This document shows positions 1 to 12,198 of a stretch of DNA of 64,000 bases, in pieces. Under the pieces are notes generated by a model. The model had not been told where the DNA came from and ran no database searches. It saw only the letters and a program-made list of their open reading frames with translations. A program made the translations under genes and the position numbers. The stretch is from Branchiostoma belcheri (Eukaryota > Chordata > Leptocardii > Amphioxiformes > Branchiostomatidae). The DNA lies in contig NW_017802836.1 of assembly GCF_001625305.1 (NCBI RefSeq), forward strand, positions 508,439 to 572,438, in the 5' to 3' direction. The first letter of the stretch is position 1; each line of letters opens with the position of its first letter.

Positions 1-1070
1 AATCTTTTCGACAAGAATTGCCATGTCAAACTGAACATGATTGACAGCACCGATTCAAAAGGGCTCTATTCGTGGAGAAAAGGCACACTCAGTCCCTAAT
101 TACCATTACTTAATAAGGCACACGGTTTTCAATGACCAACAAGGCTTCCTGTTTGAAGGGTAATTTTTGTCTCCACCTCTAATTGTTCTCCATTGTACGA
201 GGCTTCTAATCCGTGATTCCGCGGAACAATGACAGCTGTCAATCAACCGAACGCGGGGCATTGTGGCACTGAGTCTCGGTTGAAAAACGTAGCACATAGG
301 GGTCAAGGCATGGCCAAACAAACCCACACGGTCCCTGGGACCAAGGAGGTTCTACCTAGAACCTACGTACGAAATAAGCAAAGAAAGGGACATAGAACCT
401 ACATACAAAATAAGCAAAGAAATGGACATTGTTCCAGCAAGGATGTTCTACATAGAAACAAGAGAGAGCGGACAGAATTAAGGCAGCCAAAGCGTGAAAA
501 CTGGATTTTTTTAAAAAGTCAATTTACTGGCCCTTTTTTAAGTATGAGATTCTTTATTAACGCAACAAAAAGTACAGGGACTTTTGTATGGTCTTCTACA
601 ACTGAAGATCTAACAAATCTAAATACATGTGTGGATAAATTGATAACGTCATCCTAAGTGTAATAGTAAGAAGTTAAATCACTACTATTTCATATATAGC
701 ATACTGATATCTGTGAGGCAAAAATGCGTTGTCTTTGCCGGAAAACGGTTGCTTATTTCGCATCGTTGGCTAGATCTGTCTAGCAAAAAAACTAAGTAAA
801 GGGTCTGCTCGCGTAGCTTGTTTTGGGGCTATTTCAAACGCTTCATGTATGAAATGACGACGAAAGGTTCAGGCTAAGAAAGGGCAGTTAATGTCAATAT
901 CAGATCTCGTGAGAATATATTTCTCATAATAATAATTCTGACTTCATAATTCTCAGCAAGGGGCTAGTGGGCTTAATAAAATCCGACTACGATTCTGTAA
1001 TTCAGGTGTCTAAAACTATTGCGATAGAGTAAGAAAACAGCATACAGGTACATTAATGTGTTTTTTTGTG
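1..1070. other. Intergenic, no gene recognised
   Basis: No exon with family similarity was found on either strand. The only structure seen is a pair of adjacent imperfect direct repeats of about 36 bp at roughly 358-392 and 394-430, sharing the core AAATAAGCAAAGAAA. An open frame runs through these repeats but resembles no known protein. Confidence 0.5.
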
Positions 1071-1074
1071 TGTG

Positions 1075-2040
1075 TGGTTCTGGATAAAGCAAGGTTCTGG
1101 ATACACGTGGGCTATCCAGAACCGTACCTGAGCATGGCTCTGGATATAAAGCACGGTTCTGGATACGCGTGGACTATCCAGAACCGTGTGGTCTGAGCAT
1201 GGTTCTGGATAAAGCGCGGTTCTGGACACAACAAAATGATGCGGAATTACAGAATGATCCACGACACAAGGGCCCAGCAAAAAGGTCCACGGCACGGCAC
1301 CGTAATGGAATGTGCCCATTTTTTGGCCTGTTTAGTTTCATAACAAAGGTAACATTCGACACCACTTAACCGAATCCGCACATTATACTGAAGTGGGTAT
1401 CTAACCCCCTTCGTAGTTGGACGGAATTTTGAAAGAGCGTGTCCGTTTATTTTTGGCGATACAACGAGAGGCTTACCTCACAAGTGGTAAACATACTGTA
1501 CAGTACTCTGTCTCGTACTTGATCTATGGGAAAGCAAGGCACGTTCCCGCCCCAGCTATAGACTTGTTGGGGAAGAGGTCACTTGCCGAAGTACGAGTTA
1601 ACGGGAGGACATGTAATATGGGTCGTGGAGATATGCGAAGTATGCCGATTGACGCAATGATCTGTCACTGTACACCGGTCCAAAACATGACCTTACTCAA
1701 GACTATTATATCCAGAATCGTGCTTTATCCAGAACCATGCTTAGGTACGATTCTGGAAAGTCCACGCGTGTTCAGAACCGTGCTTTATCCAGAACCTTGC
1801 TCAAGAACGGTTCTGGATGGTACACGCGTATCCAGAACCATGCCCGGGGCAAATCTACGTTGTTAGATTCGCGGAGACTATCCAGAACCGTGCCTGAGCA
1901 TGGCTCTGGATAAGGCACAATTCTGGATAAGGTAGAAGACGTTTCACCGTTTTTATACACACAGTAACACGGCAGGAAATTGTGCATACTCTTGGGAGAC
2001 CAGAACCGTACTAAATTCTTTGGATACATTACCGACGCCA
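1075..2040. repeat. Clustered CCAGAACC repeat (family F)
   Basis: Two blocks (about 1075-1230 and 1705-2030) contain many copies of short units such as TATCCAGAACCGTGC and its reverse complement GCACGGTTCTGGATA, often joined by CACGCGTATCC or GAGCATGGTTCTGG. Units occur in both orientations, so the block is a set of overlapping inverted repeats. Further isolated copies lie at about 13195-13300, 17385-17410 and 18880-19015, showing a dispersed family. Its class is unknown. Confidence 0.6.
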
Positions 2041-2342
2041 TTAGATATCATTATACACTGCAAATCTTCCTGGAGGTCAATTTGTTGCTATAGATAAATT
2101 TTTCCCAGTCGTGCCATGCATTGGGCCAGAATTGGAGCATTTGAAATATTTTCAGATGGGATTGTCATACTATGAGAAATAGTCCCAGTGGCGTTGCCAA
2201 AAACTGCAATGGTCAGATCTTCTGTCGTCATAGGATATCTCTAACACTCAGAAAAAGCGCTGACCTTAACGAAACTATATTTAGCGTAGAATTGGTCCCA
2301 AATTGGGGTGCATTGAAACAGAATAGGCGGGTTTATTGTAAA

Positions 2343-2555
2343 TGACCGCAGGTGACCCCAAATATATATAATGGAACAGGGGTTCGGTTCGAATTACCCA
2401 GTTCGAACATGATCGAACATAGTTCGGGTTCTAAAAAGGTGGAAACTTTGGAGCCCAACTTTGACCACAGTGCATTCAGAAATAATTTATTTTCGTACCT
2501 TTTCCCTGTCACAATTAAACTTGAAAAGGACACTAATGATTACTCTCTTCAAAAG
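2343..2555. repeat. Dispersed repeat (family N)
   Basis: The segment starting ATGACCGCAGGTGACCCC and containing GTTCGAACATGATCGAAC is related to 24187-24285, which begins ATGACCGCCGGTGACCCC and also carries a TTCGAAC-rich part. The TTCGAA words are palindromic. Class unknown. Confidence 0.45.
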
Positions 2556-2634
2556 TAGCTATCATTGTAACTACATTTTCAAAGTAGTTTGAGTATACCT
2601 ACTATATAACGTTGCCACACTGTAGCTCTTAGTG

Positions 2635-2750
2635 CTAGCCTCTACCAGGCTTCAGAAGAGGCTGGGAAGAATAGAAATCACAGATAACATGCCGGGGAAG
2701 TTGGTCCGCTGAAGTACGTTTGCCGTTTCTGAACAGCCTGGTAGAACCTG
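2635..2750. mobile_element. MITE family A copy A1 (degraded)
   Basis: Starts CTAGCCTCTACCAGGCTTC and ends near GCCTGGTAGA, the inverted termini shared by family A. The 3' terminus is eroded. Confidence 0.65.
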
Positions 2751-3043
2751 CTTCCTCCAACCTGTTGCCATGTAGTTCCTTGCTACACGCTTGTATACTA
2801 GTATGTAACGTTACCTGTCCAAACGCAATACGTACTAGTAGCCCCTTGCTACACGTACGCTAGGTCATCTTCACTCTCCCACCTGTACGGCAACTGTATC
2901 GGATGATCGATGTCTACGTTCAACCGGCTAATTTCTGGGTGAAGGTCTCCCAACACATGAGGAACCGGCAATAACTATAGTATCACTCAACCGAAAGGAT
3001 GTTACCATGTATCACAACAAACCTGAATCAGAACTGGCTAGTT

Positions 3044-3247
3044 CTAGCCTCCACCAGGCCTTCCTACGGGAATACGGATTGTAGAATACGGCAAAAAAGA
3101 GAGTAAAATTGGCCAAGGGAGTCCGGCCGCGGGGAGGAGACTACAGTCTTTCCCTCCGCGGCCAGTCAAACCTACAAGGCGGCCAAACTCCCCTGGCAAA
3201 TATTCTCCTATATATAGCCAGCGTGGTTAGTCTGGTAGAGACTAGGC
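3044..3247. mobile_element. MITE family A, long subfamily copy A2
   Basis: Terminal inverted repeats TAGCCTCCACCAGGCC and TCTGGTAGAGACTA frame internal inverted segments including GGCCGCGGGGAGG and CCTCCGCGGCC. Other members of this subfamily are at 40664-40930 and, interrupted by insertions, at 11962-12642. Confidence 0.65.
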
Positions 3248-3639
3248 TAGTTCAGGGCTGAGGCGATATCCCAAAACCTGTGGAACAAGCAGTAACTGCA
3301 GTACCACTACCTGGGCGCTTTACCCCAACCAAAGGGGTGTTACCCAGAGCCAGATCAGGTTCGGATCGAACTTGACCCCTTCCCTACTCTCCCCGCCTCC
3401 CACCTAGCTCGCTGACAACATCATCCGTCGGAAAACACGTCGTTTGGTTGCAAGCAACAAAGCGAGCCCTCCCCACAGCCACGGGAACACAATCGGCGCC
3501 CGCGGTGGTCTGGCCTCTGCTGACCCTGCTAGTTGTTCTGTGTGTATGACGTAACTACATCGGACCGCGTGGGACTGCTCTCTATAGTGGCTCTACCTGG
3601 CTTACGAAGTATAGTTACTAGTAGTTGTTTTAGCTTAGT

Positions 3640-3780
3640 TAGCCTCTACCAGGCTTCAGAAGCGGCTGGAAAGAGTAGAAATTGGCGAAATAGACAGATA
3701 ACATGCCAGGGGAGTTGGTCCGCTAAAGGTGTACAGTTTGCCGCTCTTATGAGCCGCTTCTGAAGCCTGGTAGAGGCTAG
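3640..3780. mobile_element. MITE family A copy A3
   Basis: Near-palindromic element: AGCCTCTACCAGGCTTCAGA at the left end and TCTGAAGCCTGGTAGAGGCT at the right end are exact reverse complements. Confidence 0.75.
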
Positions 3781-4033
3781 TTTTTGCTTGCTCACCATAC
3801 ACCTTATGTGTTTGCTTCTCATTGGTACCACATTTGATCATTTCCGTCTCGAGAAGGCACCTTTCGTTGAAGGGGCTAAACAGGAAGTATCATTTTAGCC
3901 TGAAGTTTCCCAAACATGTTCGCAGTTGACGTAGTGTTGACCATGGCATAGACCTTTTTTCCTGCTGATTTGATAAAGTTCTATAAGTAGTTTGCGACGC
4001 ATGTTCCTCACGGAAGTAAAGAAGTAGAAGTTG

Positions 4034-4165
4034 CTAATCTCCAAGCAGATCATACGGTGGCAAGGCAGTATCCATTGGCCAGATTCATTAGCCACCTAAT
4101 GGACACTACGTACCCTGGCCAATGGATACTGCCTTGCCACCGTATGATCTGCTTAGAGATTAGCA
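4034..4165. mobile_element. Hairpin MITE family B copy B1
   Basis: Termini GCTAATCTCCAAGCAGATCA and TGATCTGCTTAGAGATTAGC are inverted repeats, and the arms extend through CAAGGCAGTATCCATTGGCC and its complement, so nearly the whole 132 bp folds back. Related copies are at 14884-15045, 29773-29958, 38412-38592, 41994-42084 and 56533-56665. Confidence 0.75.
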
Positions 4166-4531
4166 ATTGCGGCATGTATTTCGGACACAGGTATCTCCAG
4201 TCCATTCCTTTGTGCTGCAGATTTTCGCAGTGAAGTCTGTGCAACGGCAACATACATATGTACCAATCTGGAGGCTAGAAGAAACCAACTCTGTACGAAA
4301 TCCAACCTTAAACCCGTCTTAAAACATGCGTAAATGTTCGTATTCACAAAGGAAGAAACGGAACTATACGACTTTCAGGTGTGTGTGTGTAAGGAATGTA
4401 TTTTTTTTTGCAGTGCAACAGATGGATAATAAAGATTTTACCCTGCAGAAAGTAGGCTAGAAGAGCATGTTAAGTATCCAGCACAACAATATAATGGGCG
4501 ATATACCGTACAGGACACGGGCGTGCTTTCA

Positions 4532-4728
4532 TAGCCTCTACCAGGCACCGCGGATCGCTGGAAAATAGTCCGAAATAAAGGGATAGTATGCCAGAGAAGA
4601 TCCCGGGCCATAGAAGATCCAATTCGCGACTATGGCTCGAGACCTTCTCTGGTATACTATCCCTTTATTTCGGACAATTTCTACTACTTAGTATTTTCCA
4701 GCGATCCGCGGTTCCTGGTAGAGGCTAG
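4532..4728. mobile_element. MITE family A copy A4 with 9-bp TSD
   Basis: Long hairpin with termini TAGCCTCTACCAGGCACCG and CGGTTCCTGGTAGAGGCTA. The flanks GTGCTTTCA (left) and GTGTTTTCA (right) match at 8 of 9 bases, read here as a 9-bp target-site duplication. Same subfamily (GCGGATCGCTGG arms) as 6512-6676, 12948-13123 and 32127-32320. Confidence 0.75.
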
Positions 4729-4814
4729 TGTTTTCAGGCGATGCCGTAAATAGGTGATATCAGTGGCGTGTTGCTACCCTGGCCCTGGTCAGGTGGGTTT
4801 TGGAGGCAGGGCTC

Positions 4815-5142
4815 GAAATTCATTTTTGGGAATAAGTGCACTGGTGCACTCAACCTAAAAATTGGGTGTACAGCATTTTCTGTGGGTGCACCATATAAGA
4901 TAAAATAAGTAGAATGTCAGAATGAAAACTAATCATGTTTTGTTTCTAAAGAAAAGCACTACAAGAATGATTTTACTATTTTTCTGACACTTAGATGTTA
5001 AGAATATGCTGAATACTACTACTACTCTAAAGTTTAACATCTTGACATATACCTATAAACCTACAAAAAAAATATTTGGGTGCACTGGTTCACAGAAAAA
5101 TTTGGATGCACAGCTCCAAATTTGGGTGCACTAAGGTGCACA
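4815..5142. repeat. GTGCAC-rich repeat flanking a SINE
   Basis: AT-rich segment bounded by repeated phrases such as GGTGCACT, TGGGTGCAC and TTTGGGTGCACTAAGGTGCA. It appears to be an older repeat next to, or interrupted by, the SINE that follows. No coding potential was recognised. Confidence 0.35.
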
Positions 5143-5415
5143 AGACCGGTGCAATGGCCAAGTGGGTAGAGTGTTCGCCTTGCATTCGGTAGGTCGTGAG
5201 TTTGATCCCCGGCCGAGTCATACCAAAGACTTTAAAAATGGTACATACTGCTTTCCCTGCTTAGCACTCAGCATTTGGGAAAGAGTATGGGAGTTAAACA
5301 CACACCAGTACCAGTGGACTAGCCCCTGCTGTAGTGACTTCTGTGTGTGGCCCAGGGCTAATGAACGGAGATGGGCGCCGCCCTATGCGTCACTTGACGC
5401 GGGAAGGCTCTAACT
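5143..5415 (+). mobile_element. tRNA-derived SINE (S1 family)
   Basis: The head resembles a tRNA promoter: an A-box-like GGCCAAGTGGGTAGAGTG and a B-box-like GAGTTTGATCCC. The 3' body, ending in CGTCACTTGACGCGGGAAGG, reappears in reverse complement at 31950-32065, which shows that it is a dispersed family and not a tRNA gene. Confidence 0.65.
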
Positions 5416-6511
5416 TAAGGTGCACATGCACCCAGTATTTCCAGCCCAGTGGAGTGATTGACGTGCCTTCACTCAGCTTGAGCCAGGAGAGGCCGCTACT
5501 TAATATGTTCTGACGCTGTCTAGTTTGCTCCGCGTGTCGTGTTCTCGGCCTCCTGTACAAAGCATATTTTACCTGGCGCGCAGGCCAGACATCCTACACC
5601 ACAACGGAAGCACGGCACTGTGCTCTGAATGATAAATTTGATCCCTGGCTGGCACGGCTATTATTGTAACCCGTGTTAAAAGCCTGGAATGATCCATAAT
5701 GTGCCGTATTGCACTTACCTATGGAAGGGGTCTTAATAACAACAGAAGACCCCGTGTTCCAATTGTCACTGTGCTCCGCCTTTATTTAGCGCCAGGCGCA
5801 CTCGACACGATTTTCGGGAAACAAAGCAGGGCTGTTTGTCCGCGGATTTGGGCCCCAGGCAAGGCTTAGGGGTGCTTATGTCGAAAGTCTGGCTGGGTCA
5901 TGGGCTAGCTATGGTCACATCTGCGACGCAGAAGTTCCTTTTTACGCCTTCCCTTGACACAAATGTGCCCGCATTCACTCTCCTTACCAACCTGTTACCG
6001 CAATGAACTAGGCAACACACTGCCACCTGTGGATTCTAAAGAAATGGATACTACAGGCGCGAATCCATGCACTGCCTGGTGTTAAATCCAACCCCCCTCC
6101 CCCACCCCGTGTGTCGGATTGTCTGCGTAGTTGTAAACAACAGCGGAGTGAAAACAAGAGATGTTGGGCAATGGTCACCTGTGTTCTGTGGGCATGTACA
6201 CCTTACAGTGGGATTGTTTGCCGGCCTCATTGCCAGGGACGAATGGCGCCAAAACGTCAATCATAATTAGTCCATTGTCCAATGAGACGCGGTCACATTG
6301 GGCCGCGACAGGCCCTCTTTGTAGTCGTGTCACTTGTTAAGGTGTACATCTTTTATTCCCGTGCTCCCCGGGTCGCGTTTGGCGGGGTCGTCTTTCTGGA
6401 CTCTGGGTCTTCCGTGACCCGTGTCGCCGGCCACCTTACCGCTGCCTCCAGCCAAGTGACAAGGCTATACGTCACTCTCCTCAACCCAAATAGGCTTGTT
6501 CTTGTCGTGCA
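5416..6511. other. Intergenic, no gene recognised
   Basis: No repeat family recognised elsewhere in the window and no protein similarity were seen here. Short open frames near 6051-6600 overlap the start of a MITE and do not resemble known exons. Confidence 0.4.
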
Positions 6512-6676
6512 TAGCCTCTACCAGGCACCGCGGATCGCTGGAAAAATTGTACAAATTGGCCGAAATAAAGGAATAATATACCAGGGGAGGTAGCCGGCCA
6601 GAGAAGATCCAATTCGCGACCCACAGGTCAATTTCTACTATTTTTACAGGTATCCGCGGTGCCTGGTAGAGGCTAG
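6512..6676. mobile_element. MITE family A copy A5 with TSD
   Basis: Termini TAGCCTCTACCAGGCACCGC and GCGGTGCCTGGTAGAGGCTA. The flanking word GTCGTGCA occurs immediately on both sides, giving an 8-9 bp target-site duplication. Confidence 0.75.
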
Positions 6677-7017
6677 TCGTGCAGTTACTGAACTGGACTG
6701 CATCTATTCTATACATCCCTGGGAGCTATTTTTCCCTTGTGGACGCCAACCGGCCTGGGCTTTTGTTTACTCGTCAACAGACCGTTGCCTCAGGCTCAGA
6801 AAGGGTGCTGTCATCCTGCACAATTACGTCATTTTACCTTCTGCGCGTGCGTGGCTGAAATTGGCTGACAAAACATAATCCACGCTTCAGTTCCCATACA
6901 TTAGGCGACACCATGCACACGTTTAGCAGTCGGAGTGACCTCTCTTTATACAGAACGTCGGTTTACTGGCGTAGCAATCATTAAGGTACACCTTGCAAAT
7001 TGTACAGGTAGATTTTA

Positions 7018-7192
7018 GTAGCCTCCATAGCATGCCAAAAACTGGGGGTCTTCAGGGTCTTTGGGATCTTAAAGGTGCTATTTTCTGATTACATATAGGC
7101 ATGGTTGAATTATCCCCGTTAGAACTGAGCTGATCAGAAAACAGCCGAAGACCACGAAACCTCCAGTTCTATAAGCCTGCTACGGAGGCTAG
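7018..7192. mobile_element. MITE family D copy D1
   Basis: Terminal inverted repeats TAGCCTCCATAGCATGCC and GCCTGCTACGGAGGCTA. The inside carries CTTCAGGGTCTTTGGGATC and a TGATCAGAAAACAGCCGAAG segment shared, in opposite orientation, with 42330-42525. A GATTTTAG / GATTTTTAG flank suggests a 9-bp duplication. Confidence 0.7.
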
Positions 7193-8424
7193 ATTTTTAG
7201 ATACTACAAGCTCTGAACCTTGTATTCAGGTCAAGGAGGGCAGTTTTAGCCGGGGTTGTATTGTTCACAGTACAATTCCACCACCTGCGTACAATGCATA
7301 TACTACACAACGCTTGCAAAAACACGGGGTAAAAAAAAATAAGACCCCCGGTATACGGTAGTGCATGTACAGTATTGTAGTCGCTATACACCGGCAAACA
7401 TGCGGTATGGACACATGACTTGCACCCCTTAAATAGTACAGAGCACTTTGCAATGAAGTCTGCAGTTTTACCAAAAAGGTACACGTTGTTGGACGTAGTG
7501 ATTTTTCCCTCGCCTATTCTTATCTCTGTTATTTTACATTATCATTAATTACAAGGCTGAATGTTGAACGTAACTTCATGATCATTATCATACACCACTG
7601 AACACAGTAGTCAGGTCCATATGTTCATACAGTAAAACATAGAGACAAAATAAAAACAACGAGGGTAGAAAAATCAACTGTAACGACAACTCCTATCTAA
7701 TACTACTGGCTGAGGTGAACGGATTTCAAATGAGGCACTGCAAATGGATCGTCAGGTCCTGACAATAAGAGTAGCTTTAGACTACAGTAGTTCACATCAT
7801 ACGAGCATCCAGCCCACGGTTCCGTGGGAAATGAAATAATACACCATCGTTGTAATCCACCTAATAAAACTTAAAAGTAAAAAGATAAACTTAAACTCTA
7901 TCGATACGTTTGAAACATATTTACAATCGAAGCAAGACTGGCAATACAGATGAAACTGAGCTGACAACTAATTTGAATCAGCTCCACGGCTACTATGTAC
8001 TTCTCTCAGTGTTGTGGCACTCTCTCATGTCTCTAGTATCACTCTGTCATTATGTGCCGTGTCTCTTTCTCCTTCACGCCTTTCTAAGTTTTTTTTCACG
8101 CCTGTACCTAAACTGCAATCTCCGAGTAGATGCATGGTTTGTTCTTCTGTGCGTTTTTACGTTCGTTTTGTAAACATAGCATGATACCAGAGTGCGAACC
8201 AATACCTCCAGTGGAAGAACGCACAGGCTGAATGACATACAAAACGGACGAAAATACGCACAAAATATGGCGAAGCCATGTATCTGCTTGAAAATTATAT
8301 AATCTGTAGGTCAGTAGATATTATCATGGCAGTGAGCTATGCTTCAATAGCTGCTGTTTTCGGCGTGTGTAGAACCCAACCGATGCACACTTTCCCTGTA
8401 CAGTTCCTAGCATAAACGTCGGTC
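7193..8424. other. Intergenic, likely 3' flank of the SOST-like gene
   Basis: No exon was recognised. The part next to 8424 would contain the 3'UTR of the minus-strand SOST-like gene, but no clear polyadenylation signal was identified by eye. Confidence 0.35.
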
Positions 8425-9766
8425 CTAATCCCTGCTCTGTTGCCTCTTTCTCTTCCCGCTACGACCCCGGCGCCTTCGCTGTCGTCTCTGCGACTTCTTC
8501 TCTCCCTTCTCTCCCCTTCGCCGGTTCTTCCGCTTCCCTCCCCTGCCACGGGTAGTGCGGGGATCCTCTAGCCTGGACTCGTTGTGCCGACTGTTGTACC
8601 GCTTACACTTGCACGATCTGATCACTCGGATCGGGTACGACCTCATCTCGCCGTTCTCACAGATCAAGTCTACTTTCTTGGTGCGTACCTGGTCGTTCAG
8701 ACAGCGCCACTCGCGCACCTTGTTTGTGGACCAGTACTTCTCAAATTCGGCGTAGTCGGGAAGCAGCCTTGTTGGGAGACACTGGCCTGCGCAAACCACC
8801 TCGTTGATCGGGCGAACACTCGTGCAGAAACCGTCAGAGATATATTTCTTACTCTTGAGCTCGCGACACCCCATCTGCAGGTCTCCTGCGAAAGGCAATG
8901 TAGGACGAGGTTAGCTCGTATCACCTGTAAGCCCCCCCCCCCTTAATTCAAGCACTTCTCCATGCAAATTGGGGCGACCTGAGCATGCATGCAGACATTT
9001 TGTCACATTTTACCTACCTGATGTTTCCCTTCCCTATTCAAAAAGATCTAGCTAGCTAGCGTATTTGCTAGACTTATGTAAGAAGTGGTCTAAACACAAT
9101 TGTCGCTGACGTGACAGACGAAAATTTGACAGGCCACACAATGGAAAGTATTTTCCCCTCCAAACCGCATTAGCGATGTGACAAAAATAACCCGGTGTGT
9201 GCAGTCTAACGGTAGTAATGTTACTTTCATGAGCTCGGATCATGTTCCAGAAGTGGAACGCCTGCAAGACGCAAATATTATGCAACTGGACACAATACAG
9301 TGTATTTTCACAGGGAAGAAATAGACCATACCTCCCACGCATTTCGAGTCGCGTTCCTCTTTTTAGGAGAGGGGGGGGGGAGTTGTTTATATGCTAGCTT
9401 CCAGTGTTTGCGTAAAGAAGGCTCCATTTCCACACTGGTCTCAAGAATCATGTGGGTATACACCAGCGCTAGTGGAAAATCCACGGGTCCCCGACACACC
9501 TACACCTTTCTGGTGCTCTCTCTACCTTTCCTGTGGCAGCCTAACGCCCCTTTTCACCCACCTGGATTGTACTTTTCTTGCGGCGTGACTTCGATGTCAG
9601 GCTGCGGCACAGGGTGCTCTCTGTTCGAATTCGCCCCCAGGCTCTCTGTGCTCTCGGTCTCCGACATGTCTACCACGGCTCCCCGCGCAGGAACGGCCAC
9701 ACTCCATATCGCTAGAACCGCGATCGTCCCCCACAGGGGAGCTAGTCCTCGCCGACGCTGATGCAT
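8425..9766 (-). CDS. SOSTDC1-like: Sclerostin/SOSTDC1-like secreted cystine-knot antagonist (two exons)
   Basis: Exon 1 is 9562-9766 (ATG at 9766) and exon 2 is 8425-8885; the intron starts GTGGGT, ends GCAG, and joins the frames exactly (phase 1) into a predicted 221-residue protein, close to human SOST (213) and SOSTDC1 (206). Residues 1-29 form a signal peptide with a basic start and hydrophobic core ending VPARG. The cystine-knot domain begins at Cys75 (GCRELKSKKYISDG) and has the eight cysteines in family spacing, ending SCKCKRY. The tail is very basic (RGGKRKNRRRGEK and more), as expected for heparan-sulfate binding. An N-glycosylation site (NES) follows the knot. The family antagonises Wnt co-receptors LRP5/6 and some BMPs outside the cell. 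The second loop reads LPDYAEF where vertebrate proteins have the LRP-binding Asn-X-Ile motif. It could represent the single ancestor of SOST and SOSTDC1. The two-exon plan matches vertebrate SOST. Confidence 0.9.
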
Positions 9767-11960
9767 CTAGTCGTAGGAAGAACGCTCGTGCAGAAAGCCA
9801 CGATGCAGGGCCAGGATAACCTACTCAAAAGCGCGGGAAACTACGGGCTGTGAGTGACAATAAAAACAACAATCACGCACGGTGTGACTTGGGCGGGGCG
9901 GAGTCTCCTCTCTACTGCGACAAAACTTGTCAACTTCACCCCCTAGTGGCGCCACCAATGACGAGCGCGCCCGCAGGCAGCCAATCGCCCGCCTCCTCCC
10001 TCCGTCGGTGGTTCCAATATCCACAATACCTGACAGCTCAACAATGGAAATGCACAATATGTGGGCGGGGCCTCCGCCTGTCAATTATCCAACACACGGG
10101 CTGTGCTTGAGCACTGACCCCGAAAAGCAGAACGCAGGCTCTCACTCACTGCACGGTGACGTATGGCTATCATATAGCTCGCCACTTAATGATTTCATTC
10201 ACAAGCATGCAGGGAAGTCGACGACGAGCGGCCAGTTGGGTAGAAGTTGTCGCAAGCGAGATTGCAAAGATTGCAACGTGGAGTAGTTCTAAGCAGGCTG
10301 GAATTAAGTTTGTTCTGTCAACTGCCTAATCAGGCTTGTCAGTCGCTCGCGGCGGTTAACCGCAAACGCGTCACAAAAGAAACGGACAAGGCGCAGAATG
10401 GCTGGTCTTTAGGAGAACTGAGGCGTGTTCGAGCGATATTATGGCCTTGTGAGCTACCTAATTATCGCCTAAATCATGCTTACGTGGACAACCCTTGGTG
10501 TGCGTGTGTGCGCGCGCGTGTGCTTTTTGTGTGCGTGTGCATGCGCGGATGCATGTCATGTGCATGTACGTGTGCGTGTGCATGGCCATGGTCAATTTTA
10601 ATTGAAGAAGACCATGATATGTATGTCAAAATCACTTGCATATTCATATTCTAGGGACTAGGGACAGAAATTTATTCATAAATTCGTTCCTTATCGTAGA
10701 TCACCAGACAAAGCCATGGATATTGCCTCCTTACGTCTTCGAAGAAAGCCCTCTGACGTGAAAGGCCTAGGCCTTGTGCGTTTGCCTATCTTGACACGTA
10801 CAACATGCACAAAGACCTGTTCCATCGGCTAACAGGTTTTGTAAGGCTGGATGTAATGACGGTTTGCCTGAGGGTGCTCGTGCGCGCGAACTTTTGCGGT
10901 GAAGTCATGATGCCGGAAATTAACCCACTTCAGGTACAAGCAGGGGTTTAGGCTTTGGCTTAGTTTTGGCGCGTTTTAGACTTTTTTATCGAGCTTTCTT
11001 TTTTACACTAGTATCGTGCTGCCCCGACGGCTGACTAAGCTATGGGAGAGAGTGAGAGAGTGATTTGCGAAAAGAAAATACCAGTGCAAAAAAGAAAGCC
11101 TAGAACGCGCCAAATATACGCCAAAACCCAAACCTCTGCTTGGAGAGTAGGAAATTAAGCCACTTCAGGTACTACTCTACGAGCTGAGGTTATAGGCTTA
11201 ATTTTGACACGTTTTAGGCGCTTTTATCAGGCGTTTTTCTTTCAATGGTATCTTTGGTCAGCCAAATTTAACGCGTATTGGCCCTGCCAATGATACTAGT
11301 ACTGTCTTGCCGGTTTGATACTGTCTTGCAGCGCCAAAATATCTGGACAAAAAGAAGAAGAAGACAAGAAGTTAGTCCAGAAAACAATGCAGTCAAGTGT
11401 AGCCAAATTATTTTACTTTAATACTCAATGAAAGGAAAATACAGAACATATACTAGTATGTTACTACGTGCGCCAACTTCTAAAGGTACATTTGCATAGA
11501 TAAAACATCCGTATCGGAATGACGCTGAATTGAATAGCGGATATGTAACAAACAATGTGCGATGTGCAGATACGATCAAAGTTACTATAAATTCCGGCAA
11601 GTGGTGTATATGTGAGTGTAACAGACTTTTGGCAGCCTTGAGTTGCTCATGAATTGCAGCCGCGATATATCCCTATATGTAATTTTGTTAAACAATTTCT
11701 CTGTATTTTCAGTGTACAAAAATATTCATAATTTTACTTGTGGACTCCTTTATAGAAATTAGACACGTATGAAATTCCTACCCTTCCATAGAAAGCAACT
11801 TAATAAGTTTTATGCATACCTTCGCGAAAGAATGCTATCGTTTATGACTGATGAATTATAAGTTTCTCAATGATCATGCATTTAAGATCTTCATTTGCAT
11901 AAGTCATATCAATGGTGCCCGCATGATTAAGATAGCGTTTGAACTATTAGTGATAAATCT
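9767..11960. other. Intergenic; SOST-like 5' flank, GT-rich tract, family-B-related repeat
   Basis: Upstream of the SOST-like start is 5' flanking sequence with no recognisable promoter element. A GT/GC-rich low-complexity tract lies at about 10490-10590. At 10930-11260 inverted segments (CAAGCAGGGGTTTAGGC and its partner ending ACCTCTGCTTGGAGAG) and a related GAGGTTATAGGCTTAATTTT block resemble a decayed family B element. No gene was seen. Confidence 0.45.
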
Positions 11961-12024
11961 TAGCCTCCACCAGACCTTCCTACGGGGGTAAGGATCCTAG
12001 AATTCGGTAAAAAATGCAAATATC

Positions 12025-12198
12025 CGTAAATAATTTCATCAGGTTGGTAAACGACTGAATAGCAAAGTTCTTTCTATCACAACACTAGTGTCAGTGCACA
12101 GTAAACCAGTCAGAATTGTCCTGATGAGGATGACAGAAGGTCATCGAAACATTGGCTTGAAAAATAAATGGTTTTGATAGAAAGAACTTTGCTATTCA
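12025..12198. mobile_element. Repeat family E copy E1
   Basis: Bounded by GAATAGCAAAGTTCTTTC and GAAAGAACTTTGCTATTC as inverted repeats, with an internal TGATGAGGATGACAGAAGGTC phrase shared by 31348-31600, 52355-52605 and others. Inserted inside the family A element. Confidence 0.6.

Noticed and set aside
229-657. 142-codon open frame on the plus strand
   Set aside because: Runs through a local direct repeat, has no recognisable domain, and no splice or context support.
10247-10654. 135-codon plus-strand frame
   Set aside because: Its C-terminal half is GT-repeat translation (Cys/Val/Arg runs) and no family resemblance was found.
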